Source: CAYRVF01 sp964427535
Lineage (GTDB): Bacteria; Chloroflexota; Ktedonobacteria; Ktedonobacterales; JADMIN01
Reading direction: 5' to 3'
Assembly (NCBI GenBank): GCA_964427535.1
Contig: CAYRVF010000051.1
Span: 1-34,196, forward strand
DNA: 34,196 nucleotides
Positions 22,171 through 29,080 of the stretch are shown in pieces (the first letter of the stretch is position 1; each line of letters opens with the position of its first letter). The notes below the pieces were generated by a model. It was not told the DNA's origin and ran no database searches. It saw nothing but the letters and a program-made list of their open reading frames with translations. A program made the translations under genes and the position numbers.

Positions 22171-22536
22171 CTACATGCCGGGTTGATACGGGAAGGGCGT
22201 CTCGGCAACGCGGCGCTCTTCCTCGGTGTCCGCGTTCGCTCCAAAGAGGTGTGCGATCGCCCGATGTGTGCCTGCCGACCACTCGGGTTCAGACGTGATG
22301 TCGGGAAGTGTCTCGGCGCCGGTAGTAACGGAGAGGTCAATCGATCCCTCTAGCAACTCGTCGACGCTGCCGGTGAAACGCCCGAGGTAGTCCGCGTAGA
22401 CCCCAGCCCGCTGTGCAGGGGGCAAGGACGCGATGTGGTCGAGCACCGCCAGCACCTCCAAAGGAGGCATGGCTGACGCCAAGCGCTGACGCAGTCGAGC
22501 GCTTGGGGCGGTCTGTGGTCGCGGCTGCCTCGTCAT
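22171..22536 (-). CDS. 121-aa protein translationally coupled to a sigma factor; candidate sigma-associated regulator
   Basis: The ATG (22534-22536) overlaps the sigma-factor stop in an ATGA arrangement, so translation is coupled. The protein has a short basic N-terminus, then a helical segment (LRQRLASAMPPLEVLAVLDHIASLPPAQRAG, in pieces) and an acidic middle and C-terminus. No membrane helix and no anti-sigma HxxxCxxC zinc motif are visible. It does not match a known anti-sigma family that I recognise. Its position alone suggests it modulates the sigma factor or its output. The longer frame to 22932 is antisense-free but overlaps the sigma gene and lacks a better start. Confidence 0.65.
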   Translation of the reverse strand: MTRQPRPQTAPSARLRQRLASAMPPLEVLAVLDHIASLPPAQRAGVYADYLGRFTGSVDELLEGSIDLSVTTGAETLPDITSEPEWSAGTHRAIAHLFGANADTEEERRVAETPFPYQPGM

Positions 22537-23348
22537 GGATTCCACTCCTCCCCTGCCCACTCGTGCGCGAGCCGGGCATAGGCCCGCCGCAGGATATTGC
22601 GGACTGTGCGCGTGGTGACGCCGCCGAGCGCGGTTGCGATGTCGCGCTCGCCCGCGCCATGCCAGAACCGCAAGACGACCGCGATACGCTCGCGGAGCGG
22701 AAGACGGAGCACCAATGCTCGCAAGTCCGCCAGCTCGGCTGCGGAGAAGCCGTCGTCTGGAGCCGGTACAGTGTCGGCGAGCGTGTCTGCCGCGTCCGTG
22801 CCGAGCAGCGACGAGCGGAGCGTCACTGCCTTCCCCGGCTCGACCGGCCGCGGACTGCCTAGATGCGCGAAGTGGTCCGAGGCGACCCGCCGTTGCGCGA
22901 AGTCGAGCGCGCGCCAGAAGAACAACTCCCACGCCTCGTCACGCTTCAGCGCGAGGTCGGTCCAGAGCGAAAGCGTCAGCTCTTGCAGTAGGTCGTCCAC
23001 GGTGTGCCGGGGAGCCATATGCGCGGGTGTGGCCGCGAGGGTGCGGCGTGCCCATGCGGCGTTGGTGCGCTCTACGCGCTCGATGACGCGGAGAAACAAC
23101 GTCTGTGCCAGCTCAGCCTCGCCCGCTGCCGTCGCGCGCCGGAGCAGATGAACGAGCGCGCCCGGCGAGAGGGTGTCGTCACCTGGAGCCGCACGCCCAC
23201 AGAGATGCGCTATCGCGGCCATTGCCTGTGGCAGCGTCTCCAGCTCAGCGGCGAGACGCCGCCGGGCAAGTGCGACGAGCGCGGCGGCATCGGGAGGAGC
23301 GGCAGGGTCTACGCGTTCCGCATGCTCCACTGCCGCCGGAGACGTCAT
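22533..23348 (-). CDS. Sigma-70 family RNA polymerase sigma factor, divergent ECF-like
   Basis: About 271 residues. The first 75 are an Ala-rich extension not typical of ECF factors. A region-2-like part (about 100-160, HTVDDLLQELTLSLWTDLA and FFWRALDFAQRRV) and a clear region 4 (about 205-262, LPLRERIAVVLRFWHGAGERDI, then TTRTVRNILRRAYARL) follow, the latter being the -35-recognition helix-turn-helix. ATG 23348 is preceded by GGAGG seven nucleotides upstream, and the frame is open to 23372. The promoter at 23396-23424 lies immediately upstream. The 121-aa gene overlaps its stop by four bases. No anti-sigma factor is recognisable nearby. Confidence 0.78.
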   Translation of the reverse strand: MTSPAAVEHAERVDPAAPPDAAALVALARRRLAAELETLPQAMAAIAHLCGRAAPGDDTLSPGALVHLLRRATAAGEAELAQTLFLRVIERVERTNAAWARRTLAATPAHMAPRHTVDDLLQELTLSLWTDLALKRDEAWELFFWRALDFAQRRVASDHFAHLGSPRPVEPGKAVTLRSSLLGTDAADTLADTVPAPDDGFSAAELADLRALVLRLPLRERIAVVLRFWHGAGERDIATALGGVTTRTVRNILRRAYARLAHEWAGEEWNP

Positions 23349-23395
23349 TCCCCATCCTCCGCTCCACCGCACCGCACGCTTGATGACGCTGTGGA

Positions 23396-23424
23396 AGTAT
23401 AGCCGCTGTCAGGCGGCGTGTCAA
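23396..23424 (-). promoter_or_regulatory. Near-consensus sigma-70 promoter of the sigma-factor operon
   Basis: On the minus strand, TTGACA (23419-23424) and TATACT (23396-23401) are separated by exactly 17 nt. The spacer contains an inverted repeat, GCCGC and GCGGC around CTGACA, which could be an operator. It is the strongest promoter I can read in the window; transcription would start about 40 nt before the ATG. Confidence 0.8.
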
Positions 23425-23674
23425 CCGCCCCTCGTCATATTCCATCACCAATGCGAGCAGGCGAGTCGTGTCCGCCCTCAGGAGCGAGTACGGTCGCCTG
23501 CGGTGGGTTGAGACTGCGCATGCACTCGCGTATGGGATATCTGGTACGCGACGTTGAGGCATGAGAGTACTATAGGTGGCGAGAGAGGGGTATGCCCCTA
23601 CGGCGGATTGCGGTGCTCTCGGCGATGCCAACCGCGGGAAGCACTGCCGCGTGCTATGCGAGGATGTCTCACCC
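23425..23674. other. Divergent intergenic region between sigma and carrier-protein genes
   Basis: No gene is supported. A possible -10 element TACTAT (23568-23573) lies upstream of the carrier gene but lacks a good -35. A small hairpin GGGG-TATG-CCCC (23587-23598) follows it, similar in flavour to the CCCCTAC repeats elsewhere. Confidence 0.35.
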
Positions 23675-23959
23675 ATGAATCAGGAACTGACCGCTCAGAG
23701 CCAGCTCGATATCGTGCGCCAGCACATGCGCGAATTCATCACGGCGAGCTTTCTGTTTGACGGGGATGCCTATCCACTGCGCGACGACACCTCACTGGTG
23801 GCCGAGGGCATCGTGGACCCGACGGGCGTGTTGGAAGTCGTGCTCTTCATTGAAGAGACCTACGGCGTTGACGTGAGCGAGGCCGACCTGACGCCCGAGA
23901 ACTTCGACTCCATCAATACGCTCGCGGCGTATGTCGTGCGGCGGCTGACTGACGAGTAG
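23675..23959 (+). CDS. Acyl carrier protein-like protein lacking the phosphopantetheine serine
   Basis: A 94-residue four-helix carrier-protein fold: the first helix ends near residue 28, then LRDDTSLVAEGIVDPTGVLEVVLFIEETYGV and a last helix INTLAAYVVRRL. Carrier proteins hold acyl groups on a phosphopantetheine arm attached to a serine, in DSL or DST contexts. Here the position reads Asp48-Pro49-Thr50, so the serine is Pro; a single T-to-C change (TCG to CCG at 23819) would explain it. Thr50 is not a known substitute. ATG 23675 is the natural start although GAGG is 11 nt away. An acyl-CoA ligase follows 128 nt downstream on the same strand. It may be a non-acylated docking protein or a recently inactivated carrier. 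Confidence 0.75.
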   Translation: MNQELTAQSQLDIVRQHMREFITASFLFDGDAYPLRDDTSLVAEGIVDPTGVLEVVLFIEETYGVDVSEADLTPENFDSINTLAAYVVRRLTDE

Positions 23960-24087
23960 TCCGCTCCGTCACCGCGCATGACGAGTCCGCGCACCGGCTG
24001 GCAAAGTTGGGTGCGCTGCTGCATAATTGGTCGCAACGTGGAGTGTTGTTCACGCACCAAGCGGCACTCGCCGCGGGAGGGTCGAAC

Positions 24088-25746
24088 ATGCGCGGCCTGA
24101 TGATGGACTTTCCGCTCACCACGCAGCACATCTACCAACGCGCCGTCCGGTTTGCGCCGGAGCAGGAGATCGTGACCCGCACGGAGTCTGGCTTCCATCG
24201 GTACACGTATGCCGACCTCGGCGAGCGGGTTGCCCGGCTCGCGGGCGCTCTGCGCGCGCTAGGCGTCCAGCCGGGCGACCGGGTGGCGACCTTCGCCTGG
24301 AACACCTACCGGCACCTGGAGCTATACCTTGCCATACCCAGCCTGGGCGCGGTGCTGCACACGCTGAACATCCGGCTGTTTCCCGAGCAGATCGAGTACA
24401 TCATCAACGACGCGGAAGATACCATCATCTTCGTCGATGCCGACCTCGTGCCGGTGCTGGAGAAGGTGACCGAGCGGATTCCGTCGGTCCGCCAGTATGT
24501 CATCATGGGCACGCCCGCCGAAGCGCCCCACTTTGGCCCCGCGATCGACTATGAGGAGCTGCTCGCCGCGTCGGCGCCGCTGACGGACTGGCCCGCACTC
24601 GACGAGCAGGCGGCGGCCGCCATGTGCTACACGTCGGGCACCACCGGCAACCCCAAGGGCGTCGTCTACAGCCACCGCTCGACGGTGCTCCACTCGATGG
24701 GCATCTGCATGGTCGATAACATCGGCTTGTCTGAGTGCGACGTGGCGATGCCGGTCGTGCCGATGTTCCACGCCAACGCGTGGGGCCTCCCGTATGCCGC
24801 GACGCTGGTGGGGGCGAAACAGGTGCTGCCGGGCCGCTTCGTCGGCGCCGAACACCTCGTCGAGAACATTACCCGCGAGCGCGTGACGGTTCCGGCGGGT
24901 GTGCCGAGCATCTGGATCGCCGTGGTCAACTATCTGGAGAGAATCTCGCTGGAGCCGAATCCGCCCGATCTGTCGTCCGTGCGGCTGGTGGTCTGCGGCG
25001 GGTCGGCGATTCCGCCCGCGCTGATGCGCTCGATGGATCAGTTCGGTATGCCGATGCTGCATGCCTGGGGCATGACCGAGACGTCACCGCTGGCCTCGGT
25101 CAGCCGGGTCATCAGCAGCGCGCAGACAACTTCGCCTGAAGCGCAATTCGCGCTGCGCACGAAGCAGGGCCGAGTCGTGCCAGGCGTCGAGGTGCGCGTC
25201 GTCGATCTTGCGACTGGCGAGGAAGTGCCGTGGGACGGCGAGTCGGTGGGCGAGATTCAGGTGCGCGGCCCGTGGATCGCACGCGCCTATTATCACGACG
25301 AGGGCACCACCGAGAAGTTCGCCGACGGCTGGCTCCGCACTGGTGACGTCGCGACAATCGACCGCAATGGCTACCTGCAGATCGTCGACCGCACGAAGGA
25401 TCTTGTGAAGTCCGGCGGCGAGTGGATCTCCTCGGTCGAGCTCGAGAACCTGATTATGGCGTACCCCAAGGTGCTGGAGGCGGCGGTGATCGGCGTGCCG
25501 CATCCGGTGCTGCAGGAGCGCCCGGTCGCCTACGTGGTTCCCAAGCCTGAGTTTGAAGGGCAGCTGACCGCCGAGGAAATCCTCGACCATGTGCGGCCCC
25601 ACGTCGCCAAGTGGTGGCTGCCCGACGAGGTGCTCTTCATCGATGCGGTGCCCAAGACGAGCGTCGGCAAGTTCAGCAAGCGCGAGCTTCGCGACGCCTA
25701 CGCCGCTCGTGTGGCCGAGACGGCGAAGGCCGGGACGCCCGACTAA
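24088..25746 (+). CDS. Fatty acid-CoA ligase (AMP-binding, ANL superfamily; AlkK-like)
   Basis: A 552-residue enzyme that activates a carboxylic acid with ATP to an acyl-adenylate, then an acyl thioester. Motifs: the P-loop-like YTSGTTGNPKGV (181-192), the acyl-site HAWGMTETSP, the hinge GWLRTGDVATID with IVDRTKDLVKSGGEWIS, and the catalytic lysine in TSVGKFSKRELR near the C-terminus. The N-terminus (LTTQHIYQRAVRF) is like medium/long-chain acyl-CoA synthetases of the AlkK type. ATG 24088 has GGGAGG eight nucleotides upstream; the frame is open to 24007. It follows the carrier-like gene and is followed by the hairpin at 25774-25806. The chain length accepted cannot be judged. Confidence 0.92.
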   Translation: MRGLMMDFPLTTQHIYQRAVRFAPEQEIVTRTESGFHRYTYADLGERVARLAGALRALGVQPGDRVATFAWNTYRHLELYLAIPSLGAVLHTLNIRLFPEQIEYIINDAEDTIIFVDADLVPVLEKVTERIPSVRQYVIMGTPAEAPHFGPAIDYEELLAASAPLTDWPALDEQAAAAMCYTSGTTGNPKGVVYSHRSTVLHSMGICMVDNIGLSECDVAMPVVPMFHANAWGLPYAATLVGAKQVLPGRFVGAEHLVENITRERVTVPAGVPSIWIAVVNYLERISLEPNPPDLSSVRLVVCGGSAIPPALMRSMDQFGMPMLHAWGMTETSPLASVSRVISSAQTTSPEAQFALRTKQGRVVPGVEVRVVDLATGEEVPWDGESVGEIQVRGPWIARAYYHDEGTTEKFADGWLRTGDVATIDRNGYLQIVDRTKDLVKSGGEWISSVELENLIMAYPKVLEAAVIGVPHPVLQERPVAYVVPKPEFEGQLTAEEILDHVRPHVAKWWLPDEVLFIDAVPKTSVGKFSKRELRDAYAARVAETAKAGTPD

Positions 25747-25773
25747 GCGCGTACACCCAGCATCCCTAGCAGA

Positions 25774-25806
25774 CGGCCCCCTTCCCTCACCGAGAGCAGG
25801 GGGCCG
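25774..25806 (+). terminator. Stem-loop after the acyl-CoA ligase
   Basis: CGGCCCCC (25774-25781) pairs with GGGGGCCG (25799-25806), an 8-bp stem around a 17-nt loop, 28 bases past the ligase stop. No T-run follows, so it may act as a weak terminator or mRNA 3' end. Confidence 0.5.
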
Positions 25807-26202
25807 AGCGCTGCCTACGGAGAGTGCGCTCGCGCCGGAAGCGGCGTGTGCTCCCGATGTACCAAGGTGGAACATGCGGAGACGTCTGTGCTGCTTCAGC
25901 GTGTATCACGTATACACACCAAGCACCACGGTGACGATTCTCAACCACTTCTCAACCGAGAAGCCACTCCACACCTAGTTCACCTACGCGATACTGCTGC
26001 TCGGGACATGGCTCTCCGGGGGACAGCAGCGGTGACTGTGGATGGTCGCGTGGGGCAGCTTGTGTGGTGATGGAGGCCGGTTCGGAGAGCCTTTGCCCAC
26101 CCACCGTGCGACGAATACGTGTCAAACGGCGTGGACGTGATGCGCGACGGCCACTGCCGGAGTGTTGGCGGAGCAGCGGATGTCGGGAAGGGGAAGCTGA
26201 GG
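25807..26202. other. Gene-free stretch before the small HTH gene
   Basis: No protein gene is supported. It holds the inverted repeat at 25901-25917 and a tandem-like TCTCAACCAC/TCTCAACCGA pair around 25938-25958. A plus-strand frame is open to the small HTH gene from 26119, but it lacks a ribosome site there. Confidence 0.35.
25901..25917. promoter_or_regulatory. Operator-like inverted repeat
   Basis: GTGTAT-CACGT-ATACAC is a 6-bp inverted repeat with a 5-nt centre, typical in size of a dimeric regulator's site. It lies far (about 285 nt) upstream of the small HTH gene, so its target is unclear. Confidence 0.3.
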
Positions 26203-26442
26203 ATGCTGGAGGAGAAGTTGGGCGGTCGCGTTGCCGCGTCTGAGCCGATGTTGTTGACGTTCAAGGAGGCAATGGCGTTTCTGCGCGTAAGCCGTTCGAC
26301 CCTCTACCGGCTGATGTGGTCCGGACAGCTTCGCGGCCACAAAGTGGGCAGCACCTGGCGGTTCTACCGCAAAGACCTGCTGGCGGCGGTTGCGAGCCAG
26401 AGCGATGATCCAGTAATGAGCGGCTCGCTGTTCTCGCGGTAG
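26203..26442 (+). CDS. Small helix-turn-helix protein (excisionase/HTH_17 family)
   Basis: A 79-residue protein whose core is a MerR-like helix-turn-helix: LTFKEAMAFLRVSRSTLYRLMWSG, then the wing HKVGSTWRFYRKDLLA. HTH_17 proteins bind DNA as excisionases, phage or plasmid factors, or chromosomal regulators. ATG 26203 is preceded by AAGGGG nine nucleotides upstream; the frame is open to 26119. No integrase or other mobile-element gene is nearby, so a chromosomal regulatory role is more likely. The C-terminus (SDDPVMSGSLFSR) is short and polar. Its target is unknown. Confidence 0.85.
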   Translation: MLEEKLGGRVAASEPMLLTFKEAMAFLRVSRSTLYRLMWSGQLRGHKVGSTWRFYRKDLLAAVASQSDDPVMSGSLFSR

Positions 26443-26451
26443 GAGAAGAGC

Positions 26452-26583
26452 GGGGGCGATCGGCCCCCTCCCCCTTACCCCCTCCCCCGGGTGACGCCGA
26501 GAGAGGCGGAATTTCGCGTGCGCTCAGGCGCCGCGCCTTCTGGCTCCCCTGTCCCATGTCAGGTGGGGGAGGGGTTGGGGAGG
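26452..26583. repeat. C-rich intergenic inverted-repeat cluster
   Basis: It begins with the hairpin GGGGGC-gatcg-GCCCCC (26452-26468), which may terminate the small HTH gene. Beyond it, ACCCCCTCCCCC (about 26476) is largely complementary to GGGGGAGGGGT (about 26564), about 80 nt apart. The arms resemble the sequence at 14138-14171, pointing to a dispersed intergenic element. It separates the convergent HTH and lipA genes. Confidence 0.45.
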
Positions 26584-26598
26584 GTGTCAGTCTGCGCC

Positions 26599-27477
26599 CT
26601 ACACCGCAGCCTCGTCGGGCTGCTGGAGCTGGTCCCATGCGTGGTACGAGCTGCGCACTAGCGGACCGCTGAAGACGGTACGGAATCCCATGTCGCGACC
26701 GATACGCGTGTACTCGCGGAACTCGGCGGGCGGGACGTAGCGGTCGATGGGCAGGTGATCCTTCGTCGGCTGCAGATACTGGCCGATGGTGACGATATCC
26801 ACACCGGTCGCGCGAATATCGCGCAGCAGCTCAACCACCTCGTCGTGTGTCTCGCCGAGTCCCAGCATAAAGCCGGTCTTCGTCGGCTTAGCGGGCTGCA
26901 TCTCCTTCGCCCAGCGCAGCACGTCTAGCGAGCGCGAGTACACCGCCTGCGGGCGCACCCGGCGATAGAGCCGCGGCACCGTCTCGATGTTGTGGCTGTA
27001 GACGTCCGGCTTGGCGTTCATGACGACCTCAAGCGCGTCGCGATCCCCCTTGAAATCGGGCGTGAGCACTTCGACGCCGCAGTCCGGATTCATCCGGCGA
27101 ATCCAGCGGATCGTCGCCGCCCAGATGTTCGCGCCGCCATCGCGCAGTTCGTCGCGGTTGACCGACGTGATGACCACGTGCTGCAAGCCCATCTGGGCCA
27201 CCGCCTCGGCGACGCGGCGCGGCTCCTCCCAGTCCACCATCGAGGGGCGGCCGGTGGCGACCGCGCAGAAGCCGCAGCTGCGCGAGCAGACGCTGCCGAG
27301 GATCATCATTGTGGCTGTGCGGTGTCCCCAGCATTCGGCCAAATTCGGGCAGCGCGCCTCCTCACAGACGGTGTGCAGCGCTTTGCCGCGCATGAGCTGC
27401 TTGAGCTCTTGGTAGTTCTCGCCGGTCGGCACGCGCACGCGCAGCCAGTCGGGTCGCTTTTCGGAGACGACAGCCAT
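26599..27477 (-). CDS. lipA: Lipoyl synthase
   Basis: The radical-SAM enzyme inserts two sulfurs into protein-bound octanoyl chains, completing the lipoyl cofactor of 2-oxoacid dehydrogenases and the glycine cleavage system. The auxiliary cluster cysteines are CEEARCPNLAEC (Cys38, Cys43, Cys49) and the radical-SAM cluster is CSRSCGFC (Cys64, Cys68, Cys71). The end carries the conserved RSSYHA serine motif. It is 292 residues long, as usual. ATG 27477 follows GAGG by nine nucleotides; the longer frame to 27708 is not favoured. The promoter is at 27571-27600. No lipB octanoyltransferase is adjacent; it is divergent from the MidA-type gene. Confidence 0.97.
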   Translation of the reverse strand: MAVVSEKRPDWLRVRVPTGENYQELKQLMRGKALHTVCEEARCPNLAECWGHRTATMMILGSVCSRSCGFCAVATGRPSMVDWEEPRRVAEAVAQMGLQHVVITSVNRDELRDGGANIWAATIRWIRRMNPDCGVEVLTPDFKGDRDALEVVMNAKPDVYSHNIETVPRLYRRVRPQAVYSRSLDVLRWAKEMQPAKPTKTGFMLGLGETHDEVVELLRDIRATGVDIVTIGQYLQPTKDHLPIDRYVPPAEFREYTRIGRDMGFRTVFSGPLVRSSYHAWDQLQQPDEAAV

Positions 27478-27570
27478 AATGTGTATCCTCGCGAACGGGC
27501 GCGCGTTCCCCGTTGATTCGGGGCAGAGGCGCAAGATATCGGGCGCCGGCAAAGAAGTGGCGTCGGCTGC

Positions 27571-27600
27571 ATTGTAACAGCCTTGGGACAGGCATCGCAA
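27571..27600 (-). promoter_or_regulatory. Promoter of lipA
   Basis: On the minus strand, TTGCGA (27595-27600) and TACAAT (27571-27576) are separated by 18 nt. The -10 box is about 93 nt upstream of the lipA start, leaving an untranslated leader of roughly 85 nt with no obvious structure. Confidence 0.55.
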
Positions 27601-27742
27601 ACACGTCAGAATGCATGCAATCACGTTCAGCTTGCGCCAGCCTCCCAAGCATCCGGCGCACTCGCCCAATGTGCCAGCGCATGACAGACGGGACATCGCG
27701 TAGAGCAAGGTGCGAGCGCTCCACGTGAGGCTTCCGAGAAGC

Positions 27743-27748
27743 TATAAT
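27743..27748 (+). promoter_or_regulatory. Consensus -10 box upstream of the MidA-type gene
   Basis: A perfect TATAAT lies 36 nt before ATG 27785. No good -35 hexamer is found 16-18 nt upstream (TCCACG at 27720), so the promoter may need an activator or another recognition element. Confidence 0.45.
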
Positions 27749-27784
27749 CCAGAGACAACCCGTTCGCCTCTGGAGAAGACACCG

Positions 27785-29047
27785 ATGCCAGACCTGACCG
27801 AGATACTACGCGCCGAGATTGCGGAGACTGGCCGCCTGACGTTCGCGCGCTTCATGGCGCTCGCGCTCTACCATCCGACGCTTGGCTACTATGCGGGCGG
27901 CGGCGTGGGGCACGAGCCGATCGGCTGGAGCGGCGATTTCTTCACCAGCGGCGACGTGCATCCGCTGTGGGGCGAGGCATTGACGCGCCAGTTCGTTGAG
28001 ATGTGGGATGCGCTTGGCCGTCCGGCCCGCTTCGATGTGGTCGAGTTGGGCGCCGGGCGCGGGCTGCTCGCGCGCGACGTCTGGCGCTATGCCCTCGACC
28101 GTGAGCCTGAGTTCGCGACCGCGCTGCACTATTCGCTGATAGACCGGGCGCCCGCCGAGTCGCCGCTGCGTGAGGCCCGCGAGTCCCGGCTCGCCGAGGC
28201 GCTTGCCACAGTCGGCGCGCCCGAGAACCGGACAGCCTGGGCCGACTCGCTCGCATCCGTCGCGGGCGAAGTGGGCATCACGGGCGTGCTCTTCTCGAAT
28301 GAGTTAGTGGACGCGCTGCCGGTCAACATTGTCGAGGTGCGGGGCGGGTCGCTCTACGAGGTGTACGTCACTGTCGACGTCAGGTCGGGCAGGCTCGTGG
28401 AAGCGCTGGGCGAGCCGTCGTCGCCCAAGGTCGCCGCGTATCTAGATGACTACGGCATCCCCTGGCGTGCGTATCCCGACGGCTGGCGCGCGGAGATCTC
28501 GCTGGAAGCGGGTCCGTGGCTGCGCGAGACGGCAGCCGCGTTGCGCTCCGGGTATTTGCTGACGATCGACTATGGCGCGCTGGCGAATGAGTTGTATACG
28601 CCCGAGCGGTTGCGCGGCACGCTGGCTGCGTACGTGCAGCATCAGATGAGTGAGCGGCCGCTCGCCTCGCCAGGGCGGCAGGACCTGACGGCGCATGTCA
28701 ACTTCTCGGCGCTGCTCCAGGCGGGGCAAGAGGCCGAACTGACGCTCGCCGGCAGAACGTCGCAAGCCGACTTCCTCCGGAGACTCGGCATCGCGGAGGA
28801 GGCCGAGGCGCTAGGCAGGCGGCTCTATCCGGCGGCCGACACCGAGCGGCATACCGATCGAGGACAGGCCGATCTGCTGCGCCGTCGCGGGCTGCAAGGA
28901 GCGGTCGCCACGCTGCTCAATCCTCACGGACTTGGCGGTTTTGTCGTACTCTGTCAGGCACGACAGGCTCCTCCGCGCGTGCTCAGCGGCTTCGGAGCGC
29001 CGGAGGGAGTGACCTCGGACGCGAAGCCTCAGACGCCTCATAGGTAG
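27785..29047 (+). CDS. MidA/NDUFAF7-type SAM-dependent methyltransferase (COG1565)
   Basis: A 420-residue protein of the MidA family; the mitochondrial relative NDUFAF7 dimethylates an arginine of a complex I subunit. Family features are visible: the opening LTEILRAEIAETGRLTF with FMALALYHPTLGYYA, motif I VVELGAGRG (85-93), and LFSNELVDALPVN (169-181). In bacteria the substrate is not firmly known, so a role in respiratory complex I maturation is an inference. The start ATG 27785 has GGAG ten nucleotides upstream; the frame is open to 27710. The CYTH-CHAD gene starts 33 nt downstream on the same strand and is likely co-transcribed. Confidence 0.9.
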   Translation: MPDLTEILRAEIAETGRLTFARFMALALYHPTLGYYAGGGVGHEPIGWSGDFFTSGDVHPLWGEALTRQFVEMWDALGRPARFDVVELGAGRGLLARDVWRYALDREPEFATALHYSLIDRAPAESPLREARESRLAEALATVGAPENRTAWADSLASVAGEVGITGVLFSNELVDALPVNIVEVRGGSLYEVYVTVDVRSGRLVEALGEPSSPKVAAYLDDYGIPWRAYPDGWRAEISLEAGPWLRETAAALRSGYLLTIDYGALANELYTPERLRGTLAAYVQHQMSERPLASPGRQDLTAHVNFSALLQAGQEAELTLAGRTSQADFLRRLGIAEEAEALGRRLYPAADTERHTDRGQADLLRRRGLQGAVATLLNPHGLGGFVVLCQARQAPPRVLSGFGAPEGVTSDAKPQTPHR

Positions 29048-29080
29048 ACATGGTGGCGGTAGGAGAGATGGAGACGCACG

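Noticed and set aside
23576..23674. 33-codon N-terminal extension of the carrier protein
   Set aside because: The extension has no ribosome site and an unrelated composition, while ATG 23675 gives the usual carrier-protein length.
26203..26442. Prophage or plasmid excisionase
   Set aside because: The HTH_17 fold fits, but there is no integrase, phage gene or attachment repeat nearby, so only a small DNA-binding protein is called.
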